Assembly (NCBI RefSeq): GCF_018255755.1
Contig: NZ_CP073766.1
Location: 7,872,501-7,936,500 of the forward strand
Origin: Chitinophaga sp. HK235
GTDB lineage: Bacteria > Bacteroidota > Bacteroidia > Chitinophagales > Chitinophagaceae
Direction of reading: 5' to 3'
DNA length: 64,000 nt
Part shown: in pieces, positions 16,946 to 26,214 of the stretch
How the letters are laid out: each line of letters begins with the position of its first letter
How positions within the stretch are numbered: the first letter of the stretch is position 1
Made by a program: the position numbers and the translations under genes
Notes under the pieces: model-generated
The model's database searches: none
What the model was told of the DNA's origin: nothing
What the model saw: the letters and a program-made list of their open reading frames with translations, nothing else

Positions 16946-19600
16946 ATGGGAACCATGGATACCGTTACTTCTGGCAAGTATCATTTTCTGGCTGGCGGTG
17001 GTGAAACCGGTGAACTTATACGCCACTATCCCTGGGAAAATACTGTACTGGGCCCTGTGGACCAATGGCCACAGCCCTTAAAAACCTGTATCAGGATTAT
17101 CCTGACATCCGGTCAACCTATGTTTGTTTGGTGGGGACCGGAACTTATTAGTTTTTATAATGATGCCAGCCGGATATTGGCTGGCAGCAAACATCCGGCT
17201 GGCATCGGACAGCCCGCCAGGACTGTCTTGAAAACACGCTGGGAGCAGATAGGCGCCTTGGCAGAATACACCCTTCACAACAATGTGGGTACCTGCAACG
17301 AAGCATTGCTGTTTTTCACAGAGCGCAATGGTTATTTACAGGAAAGCTATTACACTTTCTCGCTGAGCCCCATTCCGGGCAACAATGGTGTGCCGGAAGG
17401 AATTCTGTGTACGGTCACCGATGAAACTGACCGCATTGTGCAGGCCCGTCAGATGAAGACCCTGCAGGACCTGACAACGTTTAATCTCAACAGCCGGCGG
17501 ATACAGGACGTGTACATCCATAGTTTGCTGGCCTTGCGCGAAAACCGCCATGATTTTCCTTTTGCTGTTTTTTATGAGACAGATCAAGATACTCACCTGA
17601 AGGGCTATACGGCAGATGATCTGCCGGAAGCTGCTTTCCCCCGTTCTGTAACCCTGACAGATGAAAATTTTCATTGGCCTGTTGCAGAGGTGTTGCGGTC
17701 GCATCGGATGGCACAAGTGCAACAGCTGCGGGAGAAGCCATGGCAGCTGCCGGCAGGAGCCTGGGAGCAGGCACCGGACCAGGCAGTGCTGATACCGGTG
17801 ATACATCACTTTACGAATACGCTTTATGGCGTACTGATTGTAGGGCTCAACCCGTATCGTCAGCCGGATGACGCATACCTGGCTTTTCTCCGGCAGGTGG
17901 GTGATCAGCTGGCAGCTGCCATTACCAGTGCCGGGACCTATGTGGCCCATCAGTTCCGCGATTTGTTCCGGCAGGCGCCGGCAGCGATTATGTTACTAAA
18001 AGGCGTGGATGATATTGTGGAAGTGGCCAACAGCCGGTATCATCATTTGCTGCAAGGACTGCCCGCAGCCCTTTATACCTGCGACAAAGCCGGTCGTATC
18101 CTGTGGTTTAACCAGGCTGCCGCCACCTTGTGGGGACGCGAGCCGATGATAGGCCATGATATGTGGTGCGGCTCCTGGAAAATATTTGAACCAGACGGCA
18201 TCACGCCGGTGCCACTGGATACCTGCCCGATGGCCCGGGCATTGCAGCAGGGAGAAGCGGTAAGAGACGTGGAGATAGTAGTGGAAAGACCGGACGGGAC
18301 CAGACGGAATGTGCAGCCCTACCCGGACCCCATCTTCGACGAAGAAGGTCGTGTAGCCGGTGCCGTTAACATGCTGATAGATATCACAGAGTTAAAAATG
18401 ACCCAGGCACATATGAGCAGACTGGCAGCTATCGTGGAATCCACCGACGATGCTATCATCAGCAAAACACCGGAAGGTATCATCTCCAGCTGGAACCCGG
18501 CAGCAGAAAGACTTTTCGGTTACACCAGCGAGGAAGTGACCGGAAAATCCATCCTCATACTGATACCACCCGACCGCACTGCAGAAGAAAAAGAGATCAT
18601 GGACCAGCTGACCAAAGGGATCTCTGTTGATCACTTCGAAACCCAGCGGGTGGCCAAAGACGGTCGGCTCATCGATATCTCCCTGACCATCTCCCCGTTA
18701 AAAGATGCACAAGGCCGTCTTATCGGGGTGTCCAAAATAGCCAGGGACGTATCTGAACAGAAAAAGCTATTCTCCGCCCTGCAGGAAAGTGAAGCCCGTT
18801 ATATGCAGGTGGCTATGGAAATGGAAGCCATCGTGGCACAACGTACCCGCGAACTCACCGAAGCCAACTTCTACCTCGAGAAGTCCAACAAAGAGCTGGA
18901 ACAGTTTGCATTTGTGACGAGTCACGATCTCCAGGAACCGCTGCGTAAAATCCACACCTTCGCCGGTTTACTCTGTGAGGCCGGTGGACCGGCGCTGGAC
19001 GCGACTTCCAGGGTGTATATCGAAAAGATGATGATCAGTGCCCGACGGATGTCGCAGTTGATTCATGACCTGCTGAACTTCTCCCGCCTGAACCGCACTG
19101 AGGATACATTTGTGCAGACAGATCTCAATGAGGTGATAGCACATGTACTGAATGATTTTGAAGTGACCATCAGTCAGAAAAAAGCGCTTGTCACCATTGA
19201 TGCCCTGCCGGCCATACAGGCGGTCCCCCTGCAGATGAACCAGCTGTTGTACAACCTGCTGGGCAACGCCTTGAAGTTTACCGCGGAAGACAGAACACCG
19301 GAAATCCGCATCAGCTCAAGGGTGCTGCCGGAAGATGCATTAAAGAATTATCCTGAACTGGACCACAGCCGCAGTTATTACGAGATTACTGTGAGTGACA
19401 ATGGTATTGGGTTTAACCAGGTGTATGAAGACAAGATCTTTCAGATTTTTCAGCGGCTCAACAACCGTACGGCCTATGAAGGCACCGGTATAGGGCTGGC
19501 GCTATGTAATAAGATTGCTACTAACCATAAGGGCTGCATCCGCGCGGTGGGCCAGCCGGGCGAAGGCGCCGTTTTTAACGTTGTTTTACCTGTCATGTAA
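16946..19600 (+). CDS. Soluble PAS/GAF sensor histidine kinase
   Basis: 884 aa, no membrane segments. Order: an N-terminal PAS-like domain (about 15-165), a GAF-like region (about 180-330), a truncated PAS beginning at FRQAPAAIMLL, a full PAS beginning LPAALYTCD, another PAS (about 490-615), a coiled coil, HisKA with H660 (VTSHDLQEP) and HATPase (LYNLLGNALKF, VSDNGIGF, GTGIGLAL). This is the cytoplasmic bacteriophytochrome-like kinase type common in this group. Two PAS domains appear joined by an internal deletion near 18058. A possible partner is the receiver-only regulator at 20172-20594, but that is unproven. Confidence 0.9.
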   Translation: MGTMDTVTSGKYHFLAGGGETGELIRHYPWENTVLGPVDQWPQPLKTCIRIILTSGQPMFVWWGPELISFYNDASRILAGSKHPAGIGQPARTVLKTRWEQIGALAEYTLHNNVGTCNEALLFFTERNGYLQESYYTFSLSPIPGNNGVPEGILCTVTDETDRIVQARQMKTLQDLTTFNLNSRRIQDVYIHSLLALRENRHDFPFAVFYETDQDTHLKGYTADDLPEAAFPRSVTLTDENFHWPVAEVLRSHRMAQVQQLREKPWQLPAGAWEQAPDQAVLIPVIHHFTNTLYGVLIVGLNPYRQPDDAYLAFLRQVGDQLAAAITSAGTYVAHQFRDLFRQAPAAIMLLKGVDDIVEVANSRYHHLLQGLPAALYTCDKAGRILWFNQAAATLWGREPMIGHDMWCGSWKIFEPDGITPVPLDTCPMARALQQGEAVRDVEIVVERPDGTRRNVQPYPDPIFDEEGRVAGAVNMLIDITELKMTQAHMSRLAAIVESTDDAIISKTPEGIISSWNPAAERLFGYTSEEVTGKSILILIPPDRTAEEKEIMDQLTKGISVDHFETQRVAKDGRLIDISLTISPLKDAQGRLIGVSKIARDVSEQKKLFSALQESEARYMQVAMEMEAIVAQRTRELTEANFYLEKSNKELEQFAFVTSHDLQEPLRKIHTFAGLLCEAGGPALDATSRVYIEKMMISARRMSQLIHDLLNFSRLNRTEDTFVQTDLNEVIAHVLNDFEVTISQKKALVTIDALPAIQAVPLQMNQLLYNLLGNALKFTAEDRTPEIRISSRVLPEDALKNYPELDHSRSYYEITVSDNGIGFNQVYEDKIFQIFQRLNNRTAYEGTGIGLALCNKIATNHKGCIRAVGQPGEGAVFNVVLPVM

Positions 19601-19697
19601 ATAATCTTCCTGTATCGGCGGATTGGTATTTTTTTTGAGTGGTGCAGTTGTATGCTATTTATCTCTTTTATTGTTGACCAAGTTTAAGCGCGTATCC

Positions 19698-20171
19698 ATG
19701 ATTATAAAAGAGCTGCAGGTGGTGATTGAAACACCAAGAGGAAGCAGTGAGAAATTTGATTTTGACCCGGTGTCCCGTTTTTTTGTATTGAGTAAGGCAT
19801 TACCCGCCGGGATGGTGTTTCCTTTTGACTTCGGATTTATTCCCGGTACCAGGGGAGAAGATGGTGGGCCGCTGGACATATTGGTACTATCGGAATTTAA
19901 AACTTTCAGCGGTTGTATGCTCAAATGCCGGTTGATAGGAGCCGTCAAAGGAATACAGCGGGAGGCCGACGGCACACAGATCCGGAACGACCGTTATATC
20001 GCGGTGCCATTTGTTTCTACTGTATACAAGGAGGTTGATGTGATGCCTGATAAACTAATACGCGAACTGGAAATTTTTTTAGTGGCCTACCATCAGCTGG
20101 AGGGCAAACAATTCAGGCCCATGGGGTATCTGGATGCGGCGCCGGCTTACGAACAAATAAAATTTGTCTGA
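19698..20171 (+). CDS. Inorganic pyrophosphatase-fold protein, degenerate active site
   Basis: 157 aa from ATG 19698; the upstream TTG at 19623 would add a hydrophobic extension that I reject. The overall pattern is family I pyrophosphatase (IETPRGSSEKF, FGFIPGT, DGGPLDILVLSE, YIAVP, YHQLEGKQF). Compared with E. coli Ppa from memory, several active-site residues differ: DGDPxD is DGGPLD, the Tyr pair is FPFDFGF, and the C-terminal YK is YH. It may be inactive on PPi or act on another substrate. Its stop abuts the convergent response-regulator stop. Confidence 0.75.
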   Translation: MIIKELQVVIETPRGSSEKFDFDPVSRFFVLSKALPAGMVFPFDFGFIPGTRGEDGGPLDILVLSEFKTFSGCMLKCRLIGAVKGIQREADGTQIRNDRYIAVPFVSTVYKEVDVMPDKLIRELEIFLVAYHQLEGKQFRPMGYLDAAPAYEQIKFV

Positions 20172-20594
20172 TCACCGGAAACATTTCTGCCATTTTTCTT
20201 CGAGAACATCTTTCAATATTTTGCAGAGGGCATCAAAGGAATCTGGTTTGGTGAGGAATAGCCTGGCGCCCAGCGCCATGGATTCCTGTACATCTTCCAC
20301 CATATCAGAGGTGCTGAGAATGATGATTTTTGTAAGTCCTCTGTGAATAACCTTTCCGAGCTCCTGCAGACATTCTTTGCCATTCATCATCGGCATGTTC
20401 ATGTCCAGGAAAATATAGTCAGGACTGGCAATTTTTTTATGGGAGAGAAGGTCAATGGCTTGCATGCCACTTTCACAGTAATGAGTCTCTACTTCGGGCG
20501 AGACTTTTTTTATGGCTTCGCTGAAGAAGATCCGGTCATCCGCATCATCATCAATCAGCAGAACGGTATGTGGCTTCATATTGTTACGGTTCAC
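20172..20594 (-). CDS. Receiver-only response regulator
   Basis: 140 aa, one REC domain: acidic pocket LLIDDDADD (D15-D17), phospho-acceptor D64 (IFLDMNMP), conserved Thr/Ser in ILSTSD and Lys in FLTKPDS. There is no output domain. Such CheY-like proteins relay phosphate or bind a partner; many in Bacteroidota accompany PAS kinases like the one at 16946. Starts at M1 or M6. Confidence 0.9.
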   Translation of the reverse strand: MNRNNMKPHTVLLIDDDADDRIFFSEAIKKVSPEVETHYCESGMQAIDLLSHKKIASPDYIFLDMNMPMMNGKECLQELGKVIHRGLTKIIILSTSDMVEDVQESMALGARLFLTKPDSFDALCKILKDVLEEKWQKCFR

Positions 20595-20720
20595 TAAGGT
20601 TTACAAATGAAAAATTCTCGCTAAAAAAAATTTCTCAGTTGATGTTTTCAAGGATTTATAAATATCGGTCAATAAAAAGATAAAGTCAAATAGTAATATC
20701 AGTAATATAATTTAATGATA

Positions 20721-20755
20721 ATAAACAAACCCGGCCAGTAACCGGGTTTGTTTAT
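20721..20755 (-). terminator. Rho-independent-like terminator of GH8 gene
   Basis: Perfect 14-bp stem: ATAAACAAACCCGG (20721-20734), 7-nt loop, CCGGGTTTGTTTAT (20742-20755). It lies 70 bp past the GH8 stop on the minus strand. The lower stem supplies a U-rich 3' side. Confidence 0.75.
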
Positions 20756-20824
20756 GAAGAAGAAATGCTACTTGTTACAATTGAAATATCCAAATAATAA
20801 GATATCCGAATTATATCATCTGCT

Positions 20825-23044
20825 TTATTCCTTCACGATCCGTTTGCTGATGATATTACCGTCCTGTGCCAGTTTGATGATATAGATGCCGGAAGCGTGG
20901 TTACCACTTCGGAAGGTGGCCTGGTAGGTACCGGCAGACAGCTGTCCGTTGACGAGTACGGCCACCGGTTGTCCGGCGAGATTATAAACAGTAAGGTTGG
21001 CCACGCCGGTTTTTTCCAATATATAAGTAATGCGCAGATCTCCACGGAAGGGGTTGGGGAAGGCGTCTATACTCAGTTTACCGGCTTTTGGCGGAGCATC
21101 GTTGACTGGCGTGAAGGCCATGGAAGCGCTGGTGCTGCCTGCGAGCGGAGCCACCGTTTTGACTTTTACTTCCGCATAACTGTTCCACGCGTTGAGGTTG
21201 TTGCCATGTCCCAGAATTCGTATGTACTTAGCCGTTACAGCGCTGAACGGGAATGATTCGAGGGCAAGGGAGCTGCCGCTGCTTTGCAGATTGGAGGCTA
21301 CGGCCGTCCAGTTAAGTGCATCTGCGCTGACAAGGATATCGAATTTTGCTTTGCGGGTATCGCCTTTATAGAATGCGATGTCTACACCATTAACGGACTG
21401 GGAGCTGCCCAGACAGAACTGTATCCATTGCCCGTCGCCGCTGGCAGACCAGCGGGTGTTGAGATCGTTGTCGATGGCGTTGGAGGCTACGTTGCCATCA
21501 TCACCGCTGGCTTCGGCGGGGTTGCAACCCGGGGCGGAACCGACGGTAATTGTTACAGGTGCGGAAGTAGTGCTGCCATTGCTGTTGTCGGTGACTTTGG
21601 CGGTGAGCGTGTAGGTGCCGGCTGCTACGTTGTTCCAGGTCCAGGCGTAGGGGCTGCCGGTAGCTTCTCCCAGTTTGGTACTACCATTAAAGAATTCCAC
21701 TTTGGTAACGGAGCCGTCGCTGTCGGTGGCGGTAGCGTTAATGGTAACGGAAGCCGGCGACGTATAGGCGCTATTGTTAGCCGGTGAAGTGATGCTGACA
21801 CTGGGCGGTACATTGGAAGGGCTGCTGTTGCCGGGTATCCACCAGTTACCAGAGATGAAGAGCTGGCATAACAGACTGTAGGAGTCGCTGTAATAGCCGC
21901 TCTTAGCGGTTTTCAGGTAGTTCCATCCGCTGTTGAGCCAGGCCTGGTTGCTACTGCTGCCTACAGAGGCGGCCACAAAAGGCCCGATGAACACGGCTTC
22001 CTGGCCGGTGCCGGAAGCGGTACCGTTCAGCTTATAACCATCTTTGATATTGGCAGGATTACCGCTGGTTTTGGTTTTGATCCAGTTCACCATTTTATTG
22101 CTGAGGGAGAGAGCAGTGGTATTGCCATACATGGCGTAGTCCATCACAATGCGAAGGGGTACGCGGCAGGCGTTGTAATTGTATTCATTGGTGGGAGGGT
22201 ATTCGTCGAGGAAGTTCTGTGGCGCTGGTTCCGGCGGGTTTTTCACGACAAAGTCGGAGATAAGCCCTGTGCTGGGGGAGTAGGTGGCAGAAAACTGTGT
22301 ATACACGTTATAGAGTGCGTTGATGACGTTATTCCAGGTGGCATCATTGGTTTCCTGGTAAAATGACCGCATATGGTCCATCATCCAGTCGGAGGGGCGG
22401 GTATTGAGGGCGGTCTTGGTGTCCCAGTCACCGAGGTTGAGGCGGTTGCTGTTGGTCACATAACTCGCTTTGAGCCCTTGATTGATCATGGTTTTAGCTT
22501 CATTGAGGTAGTTGATGGTACCAGCGGAGCCCCACTGGTAGTGAGCAAGAATGAGAGAGTAGGCGATGTCCATGTCGCCATCGGTAGCGGAGTCAAAGTG
22601 GCCCTGGGCCGCTGTGTTATCCGCTACTACCCAGCCCATTAGTTTGCTGTTGTTGGGGCTGTGGTAGGCTTTGAATGTTTTGTACAGTCCATCATAAATG
22701 GTTTTGGCGGCAGGGTCGTGGCCAGCCATCAGCACGGTGATCACCATGCCGTAACCGTGCCCTTCGGAAGAGCCCAGCGGTGTAAATCCGTCTGCACTGC
22801 CGGTGATGTCTCCTTTTACATAATAACCGCCCGGCAGGGAGCTGAGATTATGTTTGAGGTAGGTAGCTTTCCAGTAATCGTAATAACTGGCTACGCTGGC
22901 GTTCATGTCTGCCTGGGTAACGTTGTTGGGTTTGATACAGTTGGGATAACTGATGGCTTGCGGATAAGGCTTGTTCTGAGCCTGTACCAGAAGGCTGGCG
23001 ACACTTAACAGGCCGGCCAGAAAAAACAATAAATGTCTGGTCAT
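20825..23044 (-). CDS. GH8 glycosidase with Ig-like, discoidin and T9SS domains
   Basis: 739 aa. Signal peptide (1-22). GH8 catalytic domain about 25-400, with proton donor E94 in SSEGHGYGM and the family signature ATDGDMDIAY (D155, D157). A bacterial Ig-like domain about 408-500 follows, then an F5/8 (CBM32-like) carbohydrate-binding domain about 505-630 and a type IX sorting domain about 655-739 ending KRIVKE. GH8 enzymes cut beta-1,4 bonds in cellulose, chitosan, lichenin or xylan; which one cannot be set here. The CTD predicts export by T9SS and release or attachment at the surface. It has its own terminator and a pair of direct repeats upstream, so it is probably controlled separately from locus 1. 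Confidence 0.9.
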   Translation of the reverse strand: MTRHLLFFLAGLLSVASLLVQAQNKPYPQAISYPNCIKPNNVTQADMNASVASYYDYWKATYLKHNLSSLPGGYYVKGDITGSADGFTPLGSSEGHGYGMVITVLMAGHDPAAKTIYDGLYKTFKAYHSPNNSKLMGWVVADNTAAQGHFDSATDGDMDIAYSLILAHYQWGSAGTINYLNEAKTMINQGLKASYVTNSNRLNLGDWDTKTALNTRPSDWMMDHMRSFYQETNDATWNNVINALYNVYTQFSATYSPSTGLISDFVVKNPPEPAPQNFLDEYPPTNEYNYNACRVPLRIVMDYAMYGNTTALSLSNKMVNWIKTKTSGNPANIKDGYKLNGTASGTGQEAVFIGPFVAASVGSSSNQAWLNSGWNYLKTAKSGYYSDSYSLLCQLFISGNWWIPGNSSPSNVPPSVSITSPANNSAYTSPASVTINATATDSDGSVTKVEFFNGSTKLGEATGSPYAWTWNNVAAGTYTLTAKVTDNSNGSTTSAPVTITVGSAPGCNPAEASGDDGNVASNAIDNDLNTRWSASGDGQWIQFCLGSSQSVNGVDIAFYKGDTRKAKFDILVSADALNWTAVASNLQSSGSSLALESFPFSAVTAKYIRILGHGNNLNAWNSYAEVKVKTVAPLAGSTSASMAFTPVNDAPPKAGKLSIDAFPNPFRGDLRITYILEKTGVANLTVYNLAGQPVAVLVNGQLSAGTYQATFRSGNHASGIYIIKLAQDGNIISKRIVKE

Positions 23045-23111
23045 AGAGGGTTTGTTTTAGGGGTGAGTTATTGAGAAATAGATCTTGGATTGTTTGGGTT
23101 AATGCACTAAT

Positions 23112-23143
23112 ACTACAGGTCTCCTTTAAAACTACAGGTCTCC
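23112..23143. promoter_or_regulatory. Tandem 13-bp direct repeat upstream of GH8
   Basis: ACTACAGGTCTCC occurs perfectly twice, at 23112-23124 and 23131-23143, a period of 19 bp, about 70-100 bp upstream of the GH8 start (minus strand). Spacing near two helical turns fits side-by-side binding of an activator dimer. The binding factor is unknown. Confidence 0.5.
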
Positions 23144-23284
23144 GGGTTATCAATCTTCAATCGATTGCATTGTAATTTCAAATTAAGTATTTTTTATCAG
23201 ATTTGTTGATTGAAATTTATGCGGTGAGTGACTTTTAACATGGAGCAGATTGATAATGATGAAATTGGAGGGATAAAAAAAATT

Positions 23285-23314
23285 ACAGTCCCCGGTAAAT
23301 AGGCCGGGGACTGT
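23285..23314 (-). terminator. Rho-independent terminator of Endo-H-like gene
   Basis: Perfect 11-bp stem ACAGTCCCCGG / CCGGGGACTGT with an 8-nt loop. On the minus strand it is followed by AATTTTTTTTATCC, a good U tract. It lies 25 bp past the GH18 stop and closes the locus 1 transcript. Confidence 0.85.
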
Positions 23315-23338
23315 ATTAATAGCGCACTAGCAGCGGCA

Positions 23339-24286
23339 TCAGGGTGTATAGGTCACACTGCTGCCATACAGGATGTTGGACACCCCGGAGAAATAGGTGG
23401 CTTTGTTGGTGCTGGTGAGATTGTACCAGAGATAGACACCATAGCCATTGTTTTTGGTTTGGGTAGCCAGGGAGTTGGCGGTACTCTGACCGGTGGCCAT
23501 GATGTCTACTGCGGCAGGCCCCAGATTGGCTTTGGTAAGCCCCGCTACATTAGGCACGGAATAGGTACCATAGAAAGCATTCCAGCTGTAGTTAACGAAA
23601 TCACCTGCTTTTTTGCCGCCCCAGGATAAGCGGGAGGCTGCCGGCCCGTAATAATAAAACGATATTATTTTGGTGGGCATCAGCTGCCGCAATTCATCGA
23701 GCAGCATTACAAAAGAGCTGTCGTTGGGCTGAGGCAAACCATTATTGCCATAGTCGGCATACTCGTCATCAAAATCGATACCATCGAGGCCGTAGTAGTT
23801 GGCGGTATCGGCGAGCTGCTGTGCAAAAGCCCTGGCGGCAGTACGGCTGGTGAAGTTGCAGAAGCCTGCTCCCTGGTGGTTTCCAAGGATAGATAATAAT
23901 ACTTTCATGCCTTTGTTTTGTAAAGGCACAATCTGTGTGGCTTTGTTGACCAGCACATTGGTAACATTCGGGTTGTTGTACAGTACTGCTTTGCCGGTAC
24001 TGGTGTTGTAATTGATGTTCGCTGCAAAAATGATGGCGATGTCAAACAGTTGTTGCCCGCCGGTAGTCAGTGTATACTTGCCCGTGTTGAGCAGGCTGTT
24101 ACTGTTGACTTCCACATAGCAGACAGATTTGCCGCCGGCTTTGGTAACGCTTTCTACTTTGGGTTGGGTGCCGGTGGGGGAGGCATCAATAGGGGCTTCT
24201 TCTTTTTTACAGGAGGCTGTAAAGAGCAGGGTTGTACATGCGGTCAGTACTGCGACCGACGACCATACGCGGAATTGTTTTTTCAT
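23339..24286 (-). CDS. Endo-H-like GH18 endo-beta-N-acetylglucosaminidase
   Basis: 315 aa lipoprotein (lipobox FTASC, lipidated C26). The GH18 active-site run YGLDGIDFDDEYADYG holds D168, D171, D173 and the acid E175, closely matching the DGVDFDDEYAEYG type of Endo H/Endo F1. Such enzymes cut the chitobiose core of N-linked glycans between the two GlcNAc residues. It is in the same orientation as SusC/SusD of locus 1 and ends at a strong terminator, so it is probably that locus' surface enzyme. A large imperfect inverted repeat separates it from susD. Confidence 0.88.
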   Translation of the reverse strand: MKKQFRVWSSVAVLTACTTLLFTASCKKEEAPIDASPTGTQPKVESVTKAGGKSVCYVEVNSNSLLNTGKYTLTTGGQQLFDIAIIFAANINYNTSTGKAVLYNNPNVTNVLVNKATQIVPLQNKGMKVLLSILGNHQGAGFCNFTSRTAARAFAQQLADTANYYGLDGIDFDDEYADYGNNGLPQPNDSSFVMLLDELRQLMPTKIISFYYYGPAASRLSWGGKKAGDFVNYSWNAFYGTYSVPNVAGLTKANLGPAAVDIMATGQSTANSLATQTKNNGYGVYLWYNLTSTNKATYFSGVSNILYGSSVTYTP

Positions 24287-24397
24287 ACCGGAATTTTTAA
24301 TTGGTTAAAAATGGAAGTAAAAATTCCCCGGAGTAAGGCCAGTAAATATTGGTTCAGAAATTGGTTGAAACGCTGATTTAAAAATGATTTTTCTGAT

Positions 24398-24529
24398 CTC
24401 CTGATGAGCGAAGATTGGAGCGAAGAAGAGAGACGGAAGAGAGAGAGCATCCGGATATTATTGCGCGATATATTAACCTATACAACTATCTAAGCAATTA
24501 TCTCCGCTCCGCTCTCCACTCATCAGGAG
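24398..24529. repeat. Imperfect inverted repeat between susD and GH18
   Basis: The perfect core CTCCTGATGAG (24398-24408) pairs with CTCATCAGGAG (24519-24529). Similarity continues into purine-rich flanks for about 35 bp per arm, with about 60-110 bp between. As RNA it would fold into a long hairpin between susD and the GH18 gene. It could limit read-through or protect the upstream mRNA. Confidence 0.5.
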
Positions 24530-24549
24530 TATCAGCGACATCAGATCAA

Positions 24550-26184
24550 TCAGGGCTTGTCCCACCATAGTCTGGTGCCGCCGTTGTCGGCCGGTTGGCT
24601 CAGCAGGCCAATGGCTTTGTTAACAGCTGCACCGTTGGTATTATATTCATTCTGGGGGAAGGGGAGTCTTCTGACTTGTATTTTGCTGTCGATGGTATTA
24701 CCGCTGTTGTTATTGACAACAGGGAACAGTTTAGGATAACCGGTACGGCGGAATTCCGTCCAGGCTTCCTGTCCTTCGGGGAACATGGCCAGCCATTTCT
24801 GGGTACTGATACGTTCCTGTTTTTCCGCAAGCGGAGCACTTTCCACCCATTTCACGGTAACATGGGAAGGGGTATCGATGTTGTTTTGCGTGTTTTTCGG
24901 ATCAACATAAGCATCCGGTGTATTGGTGCTGTTGTTGACATAGCTGGCATCAACCGCATGCCATTGCTCCAGAGAGGTGTTGATACCTTTTTCATACAGA
25001 TCCTGTACAGTACCGCCGGCATTGTTAAAACCGTTGAGGGCTGCTTCTGCGCGCAGGAAATATACTTCTGCGGCAGTCATCAGCTGTACAGGTGTGTTGA
25101 GCTTAAACATACCACCCTGGTAGTTGATGGCGGAATAACCCACATAATCGCTTTTGCTGTTGGAGCTGGTAATGCTGCCCAGGCGAATACCTACATACTG
25201 TGAGGGGATGGCAGCATCCGTAGACCGCGACATGTATCTGGACAACCGCGGGTCTTTGTAACCGGTCAGGTAACACTGCAGGGATGCGTTGATCTGGATA
25301 TCATTCCAGTTCTGCGCGATGAACACCAGCGGATTCGTATAGCCGGCACCGATAATTTTTACGTTCATGTTGCCGTCGTTGGTGGTGATCACACCGCCTT
25401 TGGCCGGGTCCAGGGCTTTTTCTGCCTCTGCCTGTGCAGTAGCTTTGTCTGCCTTGATGATATGCATGGCCAGGCGCAGGCGTAGTGAGTTACTGAACTG
25501 CAGCCATTTGGTGAAGTCTGCATCATACACCAGGTCGAAATTACTAAAGTTGAAAGGCAGTGTTTTACCGCTGCTGATAAAGTCGCGCAGGGCGGCGTTG
25601 GCAGTGTCCAGCTCTTTAAAGAAGCGGGTGTACACTTCCTGCTGACTGTCGTAGTCGATGCTGGTTTTGCTGGTGCCGGCTTTACTATAGGGGATAGGTC
25701 CATAGATGTCGGTCACGCGGCTCATAGCGGTTACCTGTACAATCTGTGCTACTGCCCATACTGCCGGAAAGTCTTTCGGAATATTGGATGCCCGCAGTTT
25801 GGCCAGTTGTCCCATCACGCTGAGATAGCCTACTTTAAAGGCTTCGCCGTTCCAGCCATTCATCATAAAATAACTCAGGTTGTTTCTGCCACCGTTAAAG
25901 GGGGTGGCAGAAGCCATATAACCTGAGAAGCAGTCGGCATTCAGATTTTGTTGTAACTGGAAAGAGTTGGGATCGCCACCGCCGGAGAAGTTGTAGATCG
26001 CCATGGTAGCTGTTTTTAAATAGCTGAGGTTGTAGAAGTCAGCTTCGAGCATATTATCAGGGATGCCGGTATTATCTGTATTGTAGCGTTCAAAGTTTTT
26101 GGTGCAGGCGGTCATGGCGAGCAGCAGTCCTGCTGCTATGGCCGGCAGGCGGTATTTACCGGAAAATATATTGGAACGTTTCAT
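24550..26184 (-). CDS. SusD-like lipoprotein (SusD-like_2 type), locus 1
   Basis: 544 aa from ATG 26184 (the frame extends to 26211). Lipobox LLAMTAC. It resembles the SusD/RagB-like subgroup with an internal EFRRTGYPKLFP stretch and the helical LMTAAEVYFLRAEAAL segment. SusD proteins sit on the outer surface over the SusC barrel and capture glycan. It starts 30 bp after the SusC stop. The neighbouring Endo-H-like enzyme suggests N-glycan pieces as ligand. Confidence 0.9.
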   Translation of the reverse strand: MKRSNIFSGKYRLPAIAAGLLLAMTACTKNFERYNTDNTGIPDNMLEADFYNLSYLKTATMAIYNFSGGGDPNSFQLQQNLNADCFSGYMASATPFNGGRNNLSYFMMNGWNGEAFKVGYLSVMGQLAKLRASNIPKDFPAVWAVAQIVQVTAMSRVTDIYGPIPYSKAGTSKTSIDYDSQQEVYTRFFKELDTANAALRDFISSGKTLPFNFSNFDLVYDADFTKWLQFSNSLRLRLAMHIIKADKATAQAEAEKALDPAKGGVITTNDGNMNVKIIGAGYTNPLVFIAQNWNDIQINASLQCYLTGYKDPRLSRYMSRSTDAAIPSQYVGIRLGSITSSNSKSDYVGYSAINYQGGMFKLNTPVQLMTAAEVYFLRAEAALNGFNNAGGTVQDLYEKGINTSLEQWHAVDASYVNNSTNTPDAYVDPKNTQNNIDTPSHVTVKWVESAPLAEKQERISTQKWLAMFPEGQEAWTEFRRTGYPKLFPVVNNNSGNTIDSKIQVRRLPFPQNEYNTNGAAVNKAIGLLSQPADNGGTRLWWDKP

Positions 26185-26214
26185 TTTTTCTTTTTTAATG
26201 GTGACAAACATCGG

